Assembly (NCBI GenBank): GCA_903866425.1
Contig: CAIPNN010000022.1
Coordinates: 1-7,754, forward strand
Length of the DNA: 7,754 bases
Reading direction: 5' to 3'
Origin: an uncultured Actinomycetes bacterium
GTDB taxonomy: Bacteria; Actinomycetota; Thermoleophilia; Miltoncostaeales; Miltoncostaeaceae
This document shows, piece after piece, positions 1 to 5,562 of the stretch. Under the pieces are notes generated by a model, which was not told the origin of the DNA, searched no databases, and was given only the letters and a program-made list of their open reading frames with translations. Made by a program: the position numbers and the translations under genes. Within the stretch, counting starts at the first letter, position 1. Each line of letters starts with the position of its first letter.

Positions 1-309
1 AAATGGCAGGTGCAGCACGTCGGCCACCTCAAAGCGGCAGCGCTGTCCGCGGGCGGCGGCCTTGAGCCGGGCCCGGTCAATCATGGCGGGCGAGTAATCA
101 ACGCCGATGACCTCGCCTTCTGAGGCAACCCGGTCGGCGAGCATCAGCGCGAGGTCGCCGGTACCCGTGAAGGCATCCAGCACGTGGGAGCAGGCCGAGA
201 CGTCGGCGGCCTCGGCGGCTGCCCGCCGCCAGCGGTCGCCCATGCCCAGCGTCATTACGCCGCTCACCAGGTCGTACCGTGGGGCGATGACGTCGAAGGC
301 CTCCCTCAT
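1..309 (-). CDS. menG: Demethylmenaquinone methyltransferase, MenG/UbiE family (N-terminal part, cut by window edge)
   Basis: The first 103 codons are visible; the rest lies beyond base 1. The family transfers a methyl group from S-adenosylmethionine to the demethylmenaquinone (or demethoxyubiquinol) ring, the last or near-last step of quinone synthesis, in the cytosol or at the membrane face. The N-terminus FDVIAPRYDLVSGVMTLGMG followed by a WRR motif is the UbiE/MenG signature. SAM-binding motif I is LDAFTGTGDLAL (about residues 44-55), followed by the acidic strand end VIGVDYSPAMIDRARLK (about 64-80) and a motif II-like FEVADVLHLPF at the edge. The ATG at 309-307 overlaps the ubiX stop as ATGA, so the two genes are probably translationally coupled. 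The symbol menG rather than ubiE is inferred from the menaquinol-type bc complex next door. Other small-molecule methyltransferases are possible but fit the N-terminus less well. Confidence 0.88.
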   Translation of the reverse strand, partial: MREAFDVIAPRYDLVSGVMTLGMGDRWRRAAAEAADVSACSHVLDAFTGTGDLALMLADRVASEGEVIGVDYSPAMIDRARLKAAARGQRCRFEVADVLHLPF

Positions 310-926
310 GCCTCGACCCGTCCGGCCTCGCCCCATCGTGGGAACAGCGCGTGCTCAATGCGCAGCACGTCGAGCGCCTTCCCCACCACGAAGTCGATGA
401 GGTCGTCGATGGACTGGGGCAGGGTGTACAGACCGGGCGCTGCCGGCAGGATGATGCCTCCGGCCTCGGTGACCGCGGTCATGTTGCGCAGCTGGATGAG
501 CGACAGGGGCGTCTCGCGTGGCACCAGCACCAGTTGGCCGCGCTCCTTCAGCATCACCTCGGCCACCCGGTGGATGAGGTTGTCACCGGTTCCGTGCGCC
601 ACCTTGCCGAGCGTGGATGTGGAGCAGGGCATGAGCAGCGCCGCCCGGGCGCCCGACGATCCTGATGCGAACGAACACGCGATGTCGTCGGGCTCCAGCA
701 CGTCAACGGCACCTGGCGCCGCCGCGTGGGCCTCAACGAGGCGGTCGATGACGTGCGCGCGCGAGGTCGGTCGGGGACCCTCGCCGAGCAGCTCGTGGCT
801 GATCACCTGGCAGCCGGCATCGGACACGCACAGGCCCACATGGTGGCCGGATGCGGTGAGTGCCTGAAGAGCACGCGCGCCGTACGCCGCGCCACTTGCA
901 CCGGTGATGCCGAGGAAGATCCGCAT
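306..926 (-). CDS. ubiX: UbiX-type flavin prenyltransferase
   Basis: A 206-residue protein, the usual size for UbiX (about 190-210). UbiX joins dimethylallyl phosphate to reduced FMN to make prenylated FMN, the cofactor of UbiD decarboxylases. Visible motifs are the N-terminal flavin-binding GITGASGAAYG (residues 6-16), the LLMPCSTSTLGKVAHG loop (97-112), GDNLIHRVAEVMLKE (114-128), LVLVPRETPLS (132-142) and the C-terminal GIILPAAPGLY with IDDLIDFVVGK (157-183). I chose the ATG at 926-924 because UbiX homologues begin with a short M-(K/R)-I/L strand directly before GITGASG. An in-frame extension to 1004 would run through the terminator hairpin. Only a weak GGGG lies just before the start. The stop overlaps the menG start as ATGA. 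The partner ubiD lies about 2.7 kb away, beyond qcrABC. It could equally be called a Pad1/MqnM-type homologue; the family call is secure. Confidence 0.95.
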   Translation of the reverse strand: MRIFLGITGASGAAYGARALQALTASGHHVGLCVSDAGCQVISHELLGEGPRPTSRAHVIDRLVEAHAAAPGAVDVLEPDDIACSFASGSSGARAALLMPCSTSTLGKVAHGTGDNLIHRVAEVMLKERGQLVLVPRETPLSLIQLRNMTAVTEAGGIILPAAPGLYTLPQSIDDLIDFVVGKALDVLRIEHALFPRWGEAGRVEA

Positions 927-933
927 GTCCCCG

Positions 934-960
934 ATCGTAGACCCAGAAGTGCCAAAACAA
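934..960 (-). promoter_or_regulatory. Weak candidate promoter for ubiX-menG
   Basis: Between the qcr terminator and the ubiX ATG the minus strand shows TTGTTT (960-955) and TACGAT (939-934), 15 bases apart. They match the sigma-70 boxes at 3 and 4 of 6 positions. The -10-like box ends 7 bases before the ATG, so a transcript from it would be leaderless or nearly so. The -35-like box overlaps the T tract of the terminator. The spacing is short and the matches are poor; read-through from qcrABC is an alternative. Confidence 0.2.
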
Positions 961-988
961 GCCGGGGTCCCGCACTGCGGGACCCCGG
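954..988 (-). terminator. Rho-independent terminator at the end of qcrABC
   Basis: A perfect 12-base-pair GC-rich stem (962-973 pairing with 977-988) encloses a 3-base loop (974-976). On the minus strand it is followed by the T-rich run TTGTTTT (960-954). It lies 29 bases past the qcrC stop and 28 bases before the ubiX start, so it ends the bc-complex transcript and separates it from ubiX-menG. The other side of the stem has no T run, so I see no bidirectional use. Confidence 0.88.
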
Positions 989-1016
989 ATGAGACCTTGT
1001 TCACGTGCTGGGTGGC

Positions 1017-1757
1017 CTACTTGTACTTGGTACCCAGCCCGTTGACGAAGGTGGCCAGATCGTCCAGGTCCTTCGGCGGCAGCGATGCGTACGAGGGCAT
1101 CGGCGCGATTGGCGCCTGCAGCCACTTGATCATCTTCGCGTTGTCCCAGCCCTTGGCCCCGAAATTCGTGAGGTCGGGACCCGGCCCAGCTGCGCCGACG
1201 CCCTTCACCATATGGCAACTCGTACAGCCATTGGCGAGGAACAACGCCGCACCAGCTGCTGACGCTCCTTCCAGCCCGCTCACGGGGATGCCGTCGCCCT
1301 TGGCGACGCCCTCCGGCGTGCTGGCACCGATGTAGGTGAGGTAGCAGAGCATGCCGGTGACGATGACCGCGAGGGCCAGTCCGAACGGGCGCTTCCAGAT
1401 GCGACGCTCGGGCCCACGGTCGATGAACGGCCAGATCACCAGCAGGATGATCAGGATATTCGGGACCATGAACGTCGCCATGATCACCGGGGTGAGCGCG
1501 TTCTGGTTCTTGAAGATCTTCAGCAGCTCGAACGCGAAGTAGAAGTACCACTCGGGACGCGGCACGAAGTCGGTGGTTGCCGGGTTGACCGGCTCACCGA
1601 TGTTCACGCGCACCGTGATCGCAAGGACGATGACGGCCAGAATGGCCAGCCCCGCGATGATGGTGTCCTTGTAGATGGCATACGGGAAGAACGGCTTGCC
1701 GTCCTTCTTTGCCGCCGCGTAGTCCTTGTCGTACGCGATCTTGTCGGCCTTCTTCAT
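1017..1757 (-). CDS. qcrC: Menaquinol:cytochrome c reductase, subunit IV/cytochrome c fusion (QcrC)
   Basis: A 246-residue fusion of a PetD-like subunit IV and a monohaem cytochrome c, close in size to Bacillus QcrC (about 255). It completes the quinol-oxidising cytochrome b core and passes electrons from the Rieske protein to outside acceptors. Three membrane helices are visible at about 31-51, 88-112 and 123-145. The quinol-oxidation motif PEWY is at 68-71. The cytochrome domain follows, with the haem c site CTSCH at 178-182 and a likely axial methionine at 220 in APMPSY. There is no cleavable signal peptide; the membrane helices place the haem domain outside. The ATG overlaps the qcrB stop as ATGA and has a strong Shine-Dalgarno site. 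The terminator follows closely, making this the last gene of qcrABC. The fused layout excludes a classical mitochondrial-type bc1 complex with a separate cytochrome c1. Confidence 0.95.
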   Translation of the reverse strand: MKKADKIAYDKDYAAAKKDGKPFFPYAIYKDTIIAGLAILAVIVLAITVRVNIGEPVNPATTDFVPRPEWYFYFAFELLKIFKNQNALTPVIMATFMVPNILIILLVIWPFIDRGPERRIWKRPFGLALAVIVTGMLCYLTYIGASTPEGVAKGDGIPVSGLEGASAAGAALFLANGCTSCHMVKGVGAAGPGPDLTNFGAKGWDNAKMIKWLQAPIAPMPSYASLPPKDLDDLATFVNGLGTKYK

Positions 1758-2584
1758 CGCGACACCTCCTGCCCGTCGCCCACCCAGGCGGGCGGGAACG
1801 ACACGCTCCCCGGAATAGCGGCCTTGCGATTACGCGCAGCGGCACGGCGGGCGTCCTCTTCATCCTTCTGGGCGCGCAGTGCGCGCTTGGCCCACGGCGG
1901 CTCGGAGATGCCGAGGCGGATGATGAAGTAGAGGTGCAGGCCGATGAAGGTCGCGATCCCACCCGGAATTATCAACATATGGATCGAATAGAACCGCGAC
2001 AACGTATCTGGCCCGAATTCGGGGCCGGCGCGAAGGATGTCGCCGATGTACGGCCCGAGGATGGGCGCGGCGGCGAAGATGTTGACGGCCACGACGGTGG
2101 CCCAGTAGGCCTTCTGGTCCCACACCAGCAGGTAGCCGGTGAGCCCCATCATCATGGTCATCATCAGCAGGATGGCGCCGGTCACCCACGTGAGCTCACG
2201 CGGATACTTGTAGGCGCCCCAGATGAATACGCGTCCCATGTGCAGGAACACGATGACGATCATTGCCGAGGCGCCCCACTTGTGCATACCGCGCACCATC
2301 CAGCCCCAGGTCACCTCATTGGTGATGTGGGCGATGCTGCCGAACGCCGTGTTGGGGTCGGGCTTGTAGTACATCGCCAGAATGATTCCGGTGATGGCCT
2401 GCATGCCGAACAGCGCCATGGCGGTGAAGCCGAGGGTCTGGAACCAGCTGGTACCTGCCGGAATGTTCCGGAAGAGGAGCCAGCGTCCACCCGTCTTGAC
2501 GCCCGAGCGCTCGTCCACGAAGTCCGCGGCAGCGCCGAGGCCCTTCTGGAGTTCGTTCTTCGGACCGATGTCCTTGGTTGCCAC
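1754..2584 (-). CDS. qcrB: Menaquinol:cytochrome c reductase, cytochrome b6-type subunit (QcrB)
   Basis: A 276-residue four-helix cytochrome b (N-terminal half type, as in b6f and Bacillus QcrB) that holds two b haems. The paired haem ligands are H101 and H115 in helix B (RGMHKWGASAMIVIVFLHMGR) and H202 and H217 in helix D (SIHMLIIPGG...GLHLYF). The 14-residue gap between the helix D histidines is the b6 type. PRELTWVTG (128-136) is the conserved segment before helix C. The protein contains no cysteine, so the residue that carries the extra c-type haem in b6f and Bacillus QcrB is absent (threonine 50 by my alignment). After helix D comes a charged Arg/Ala-rich tail of about 45 residues (232-276), longer than I expect for this subunit. 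The start is GTG (2584-2582), 9 bases after the qcrA stop, with a good Shine-Dalgarno site. The gene overlaps qcrC by 4 bases. Confidence 0.95.
   Translation of the reverse strand: MATKDIGPKNELQKGLGAAADFVDERSGVKTGGRWLLFRNIPAGTSWFQTLGFTAMALFGMQAITGIILAMYYKPDPNTAFGSIAHITNEVTWGWMVRGMHKWGASAMIVIVFLHMGRVFIWGAYKYPRELTWVTGAILLMMTMMMGLTGYLLVWDQKAYWATVVAVNIFAAAPILGPYIGDILRAGPEFGPDTLSRFYSIHMLIIPGGIATFIGLHLYFIIRLGISEPPWAKRALRAQKDEEDARRAAARNRKAAIPGSVSFPPAWVGDGQEVSR
1764..1770 (-). promoter_or_regulatory. Strong ribosome binding site of qcrC inside qcrB
   Basis: AGGAGGT lies 6 bases before the qcrC ATG, within the last codons of qcrB. It fixes the qcrC start. Together with the ATGA overlap it indicates both independent and coupled initiation. 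Confidence 0.8.
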
Positions 2585-2590
2585 CGGGCG

Positions 2591-2596
2591 CTCCTA
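2591..2596 (-). promoter_or_regulatory. Ribosome binding site of qcrB overlapping the qcrA stop
   Basis: TAGGAG on the minus strand combines the qcrA stop codon (TAG, 2596-2594) with the AGGAG site, 6 bases before the qcrB GTG. It supports the GTG start and suggests that ribosomes ending qcrA are close to the qcrB initiation site. Confidence 0.75.
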
Positions 2597-3466
2597 GGTG
2601 AACGGGTAGAGGTTGGCGAGGGTACCGGTGACGGGTTCACCGGGCGCGTGCAGTTCGAATGCCTGCTGCTCCTGCGAGATGGAGTACGCCTTGCCCACCT
2701 GCACCCGCACCTTCGGGTTGGATGACTTGGCAATGGCCTGCTGGAGGGTGAGGCGATCCTGACCCTTGGCGATCTGATCGGCCGAGTACTGCTTCGACTG
2801 ATCGACGATCTTCAGGTCGAGACGGTCAAGCGGACGCGGCGGCGGGCCACCGGTGACCAGGCCGCGCGCGTCGTACGCACCACCGTGGCACGGGCAGATG
2901 AAGCCCTGCGACCCCGGGGCGTAGGCGACGGGGCAGCCCAGGTGGGCACAGCGGTTCCAGATTGCCAGCACATCCATGTCGGCGGCGGTGAGGCCCGCAG
3001 CCCACGCGGCAAAACGCGTGTTGTAGGCAGCGGTGCTCTCATTGGGGCCCGGAACCGGCTTGGCGGAGGGGTTGGTCAGCCCGAACATCACGTAGATGCG
3101 GCGGTCGGCCTCGGGGTCGGGGCCTGCCACGGCCAGCGAGGCAACCTCGCCGATCTTCGTGGAGGGCTCGGCGTTCGGATACGGCGGGGCGTTCTGCAGG
3201 AAGTCGCTGGCCGGACCGATGTCCACCCAGCGCCACTTCTCGCTCCGCAGCGAGCTGGCCACCGCAAAGCCCGCCACCGGAACCAGAATGGCGGCAGTGA
3301 GGATTCCTCCACCGGCGATTGCCACGGTCGAGAGGAACTTCGTACGGGTGATGTACCCCGGGTCATCCGAGTGATCGGGTTCCGGGGTGAAGTCGGTCGC
3401 ACGCGGCCCCTCGTAGGGCCCCGCCTGCGTTCCGGGCGCGCCGTTATTCGGCTCGTCCTCAGCCAC
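2594..3466 (-). CDS. qcrA: Menaquinol:cytochrome c reductase, Rieske iron-sulfur subunit (QcrA)
   Basis: A 290-residue Rieske protein that takes one electron from menaquinol at the Qo site and passes it to the cytochrome c domain. The Fe2S2 ligands are C173 and H175 in CAHLGC (173-178) and C191 and H194 in CPCHGG (191-196); C178 and C193 form the usual disulfide. One membrane anchor is at about 46-72, after a hydrophilic, acidic and proline-rich N-terminal tail of about 40 residues. The segment before the anchor reads TRTKFLS: it looks like a Tat motif but has one arginine instead of two. About 95 residues follow the cluster motif. The start is GTG with GGAGG 5 bases upstream, after a 129-base spacer, making this the first gene of qcrABC. 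Rieske dioxygenase components are excluded by the anchor and by the qcrB/qcrC neighbours. Confidence 0.95.
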   Translation of the reverse strand: MAEDEPNNGAPGTQAGPYEGPRATDFTPEPDHSDDPGYITRTKFLSTVAIAGGGILTAAILVPVAGFAVASSLRSEKWRWVDIGPASDFLQNAPPYPNAEPSTKIGEVASLAVAGPDPEADRRIYVMFGLTNPSAKPVPGPNESTAAYNTRFAAWAAGLTAADMDVLAIWNRCAHLGCPVAYAPGSQGFICPCHGGAYDARGLVTGGPPPRPLDRLDLKIVDQSKQYSADQIAKGQDRLTLQQAIAKSSNPKVRVQVGKAYSISQEQQAFELHAPGEPVTGTLANLYPFT

Positions 3467-3471
3467 TCCAA

Positions 3472-3476
3472 CCTCC
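3472..3476 (-). promoter_or_regulatory. Ribosome binding site that sets the qcrA GTG start
   Basis: GGAGG on the minus strand, 5 bases before the GTG at 3466-3464. No ATG lies in frame nearby; the ATG at 3471 is in another frame. The site therefore decides the start. Confidence 0.75.
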
Positions 3477-3490
3477 GTCGACGATCACTG

Positions 3491-3543
3491 GATTCGAAAC
3501 ACTAGCCGTGGCGAATCTAAACCGAACGTATCGCGCGCCGCAA
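3491..3543 (-). promoter_or_regulatory. Candidate qcrABC promoter region with a short inverted repeat
   Basis: In the 129-base spacer between ubiD and qcrA, the minus strand shows TTGCGG (3543-3538) and TAGATT (3519-3514), 18 bases apart: a weak sigma-70-like pair about 48 bases before the qcrA start. A 6-base inverted repeat, GATTCG (3491-3496) and CGAATC (3512-3517), overlaps the -10-like box and could be an operator or chance. No convincing terminator for ubiD is visible in the spacer, so read-through into qcrA is also possible. Confidence 0.25.
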
Positions 3544-3595
3544 TGGGCGGATCTGGGCCGGTTGTCCCGGTTGCGGGGGGACGCTTTTGCCTCGC

Positions 3596-5041
3596 TCAGG
3601 CGCCGGGCAGGCGGATGCCCAGATCTGCCCAGCGCGCGTCAACGCGCTCGCGCACGTCATCGCTCATGCGGATCTCGTGCGGCCAGGGCCGCACGAGGCC
3701 CTCGCCCTCCCACTTCGCGGTGGCGTCAAAGCCGATTTTTGCGCCGTACGCGGGGTAGGGGGACGCGTGGTCGAGGGCGTCCACAGGGCCATCCATCAGC
3801 AGCATGTCGCGCCCGGCATCCACATTTGAGAACGCGCGGAACGCCACCTGCGACACGTCGTGCACGTCGATGTCGTGGTCAACCACGATGACGCAGCGCG
3901 TGAGCGACAGCAGGCCGAGGCCCCACACCGCGTTGATGAGCTTCTTTGCGTGGCCCGGGTAGCGCTTCTTCACCGACACGATGGCGCAGTTGTGGAATAC
4001 GCCCTCAAGCGGCAGGTTCATGTCAACCAGGTCGGGCACGGTCATCTTGATGAGGGGCAGGAACAGGCGCTCGGTGGCCTTGCCCAGCCAGAAGTCCTCC
4101 ATTGGGGGCATGCCCACGATGGTGGTGCTGTAGATGGCGTCCTTGCGCATCGTGAGGCCGGTCACGTGGAATCGCGGGTACTGGTCAACCGGCGTGTAGA
4201 AGCCGGTGTGGTCACCGAACGGCCCCTCGTCGCCCAGGTCGGTGGCATCGACGTAGCCCTCGATGACGATCTCGGCGTGCGCGGGCACCTCGATGTCCTG
4301 TGTGACGGCCTTCACCATCTCCACTTGCTTGCCGCGCAGGAACCCCGCGAACATCATTTCGTCGAGCGCGGGGGGCAGGGGCGCGGTGGCGCTGTAGGTG
4401 ACGGCCGGGTCGGTACCCACCACGACGGCAACGGGCACACGCCCCTGGCTGTCGAGCAGGTGCTGGCGGCCGTCCTTGTGGATTTGCCAGTGCATCATGC
4501 AGGTGCGCTTGTCGACCTTCTGCACGCGGTACATGCCGCAGTTGCGCGATCCGGTGGTGGGGTCATTGCTGAAGACCAGCGGCAGGGTGATGAAGGGGCC
4601 GCCATCCTCGGGCCAGCAGTGGAGGATGGGCACCAGGTCGAGATCGACGTCGTCGCCGGTGAGCACGATCTCCTGGCACGGACCGCTCCGCACCGTCTTG
4701 GTGCCGAGCGATGCCAGTTCCTTGAGCTTGCCGAGGGCCTTCACCTTGTCCATCACACCCTGCGGCGGTTGCATCTCGGCGATTTCCGAGATGCGTGATG
4801 CGATCTGGTCGAGGTCGGTGCCGCCGAGTCCCATCGCCATGCGCCGCTCGCTGCCGAACTGGTTGATGAGCACGGGCAACCTGGAGCCCTTGACGTTGGT
4901 GAAGAGCACCGCCGGCCCACCGGCCTTCATCACCCGGTCGGCGATCTCGGTGATCTCGAGGTGCGGGTCGACCTCGGCATGCACCTCCACCAACTCACCC
5001 ATGCTGCGGATGGCAGCCATCCATTCGCGCAGGTCCTTCAT
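3596..5041 (-). CDS. ubiD: UbiD-family prenylated-FMN-dependent decarboxylase (probable menaquinone-pathway decarboxylase)
   Basis: A 481-residue protein, close to the usual family length (about 480-500). UbiD enzymes remove a carboxyl group from aromatic or unsaturated acids using prenylated FMN made by UbiX. By comparison with E. coli UbiD and fungal Fdc1, N167 and R172 in NCGMYR, H188 in MHWQIH and E228 in the DEMMFAG segment fit the metal and cofactor ligands. E272 and D277 in EGPFGDH fit the catalytic acid region, with Asp at the last position as in bacterial UbiD. All key residues look intact. I chose the ATG at 5041-5039 (MKDLREWM) because family members start with this helix and because it overlaps the upstream stop as ATGA; the longer frame to 5203 is an out-of-family arginine-rich read. 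In a menaquinone user the substrate is probably a naphthoate of the futalosine route (MqnL role), but other aryl acids cannot be excluded. Confidence 0.93.
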   Translation of the reverse strand: MKDLREWMAAIRSMGELVEVHAEVDPHLEITEIADRVMKAGGPAVLFTNVKGSRLPVLINQFGSERRMAMGLGGTDLDQIASRISEIAEMQPPQGVMDKVKALGKLKELASLGTKTVRSGPCQEIVLTGDDVDLDLVPILHCWPEDGGPFITLPLVFSNDPTTGSRNCGMYRVQKVDKRTCMMHWQIHKDGRQHLLDSQGRVPVAVVVGTDPAVTYSATAPLPPALDEMMFAGFLRGKQVEMVKAVTQDIEVPAHAEIVIEGYVDATDLGDEGPFGDHTGFYTPVDQYPRFHVTGLTMRKDAIYSTTIVGMPPMEDFWLGKATERLFLPLIKMTVPDLVDMNLPLEGVFHNCAIVSVKKRYPGHAKKLINAVWGLGLLSLTRCVIVVDHDIDVHDVSQVAFRAFSNVDAGRDMLLMDGPVDALDHASPYPAYGAKIGFDATAKWEGEGLVRPWPHEIRMSDDVRERVDARWADLGIRLPGA

Positions 5042-5562
5042 CGTGCGAGCGCCTCGGTGAGCGCGGGAATGGGTGCAAGGCCCGCCGCGATTTCGTGGAT
5101 GGGGCCGGGCAGCCCCTCCCGCAGCGCGGCGCGGGCAACCCGCACGGCATCGGCAGTGCCGGGCCCCTGTTCGCCGGCGACCGCGGCAACGGTTGCGCGC
5201 CACAGCGGCAGCAGGTCGTCGTCGTTGCCGGCTGCGACGGCTGCGGATGACAGGGCCACCAGATCGGCGAGCGCCTCCACCACAGCCAGGTCGCCGGTAC
5301 CGGCCACACGCACCAGTCCCTGCGCGTAGCAGTAGTCACCCGCCAGCACGGCAGCGCCCATCTCCACCTCACCCACGTGTCGCGAGGTGCCGTGATGCAG
5401 CAGGAACCCCTCGAGAATGAGTTCGAGGCCGAGCGCATGCTCGCGGGCGAGCGGCGGGCTCACCAGCGGCACCAGCACCTCGTCGGGGTCGCAGATGCGA
5501 CCGGCAAGCGCGGGCTGCTTGGCCAGCACCGTGGCAACGGAGTCGTGGGCGACCGTGGTCAT
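5038..5562 (-). CDS. Unrecognised 174-residue protein with a faint, non-catalytic polyprenyl synthase resemblance
   Basis: I do not recognise this gene with confidence. The 174-residue protein is mainly helical, alanine- and leucine-rich, soluble, with no signal peptide or membrane helix. Residues about 44-112 resemble the middle of trans-polyprenyl diphosphate synthases: GLELILEGFLLHHGTSRH stands where those enzymes have the ALELIH...HDD(x)nD region. It is followed by AAVLAGDYCYAQGL (70-83), close to their conserved LaGDyl(f/l)a segment. The first aspartate-rich motif is replaced by HHGTSRH, and the second is absent because the protein is only about half length, so it is unlikely to make prenyl diphosphates alone. 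It overlaps hemL upstream and ubiD downstream by 4 bases each (ATGA) and has a good GGAGG site 7 bases before the ATG, so it is a real, co-translated gene. A role in quinone synthesis, as a partner or scaffold, is inference. Confidence 0.8.
   Translation of the reverse strand: MTTVAHDSVATVLAKQPALAGRICDPDEVLVPLVSPPLAREHALGLELILEGFLLHHGTSRHVGEVEMGAAVLAGDYCYAQGLVRVAGTGDLAVVEALADLVALSSAAVAAGNDDDLLPLWRATVAAVAGEQGPGTADAVRVARAALREGLPGPIHEIAAGLAPIPALTEALAR

Noticed and set aside
927..1004. N-terminal extension of ubiX to a start at 1004
   Set aside because: The extra 26 residues would be encoded by the terminator hairpin, and UbiX homologues begin at the MRIFLGITGASG segment.
1709..2725. Long open frame on the plus strand (338 codons) opposite qcrB/qcrC
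   Set aside because: It is antisense to two clearly conserved genes, has an Arg/Gly/His-rich composition without family motifs, and long antisense frames are expected at this GC content.
3476..3483. 8-base palindrome CGTCGACG near the qcrA ribosome binding site
   Set aside because: Short palindromes of this kind are common in GC-rich DNA, and nothing else marks it as an operator.
3558..3573. Direct repeat CCGGTTG (3558-3564, 3567-3573) as part of a ubiD terminator
   Set aside because: Only four-base CCGG self-pairing is possible and there is no T run on the minus strand; too weak to call.
3860..4798. Plus-strand open frame (312 codons) opposite ubiD
   Set aside because: His/Val/Leu-rich mirror of ubiD codon pattern; no protein family features.
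5042..5203. N-terminal extension of ubiD to 5203
   Set aside because: It is an Arg-rich out-of-frame read of the upstream gene; the ATGA overlap and family alignment favour 5041.
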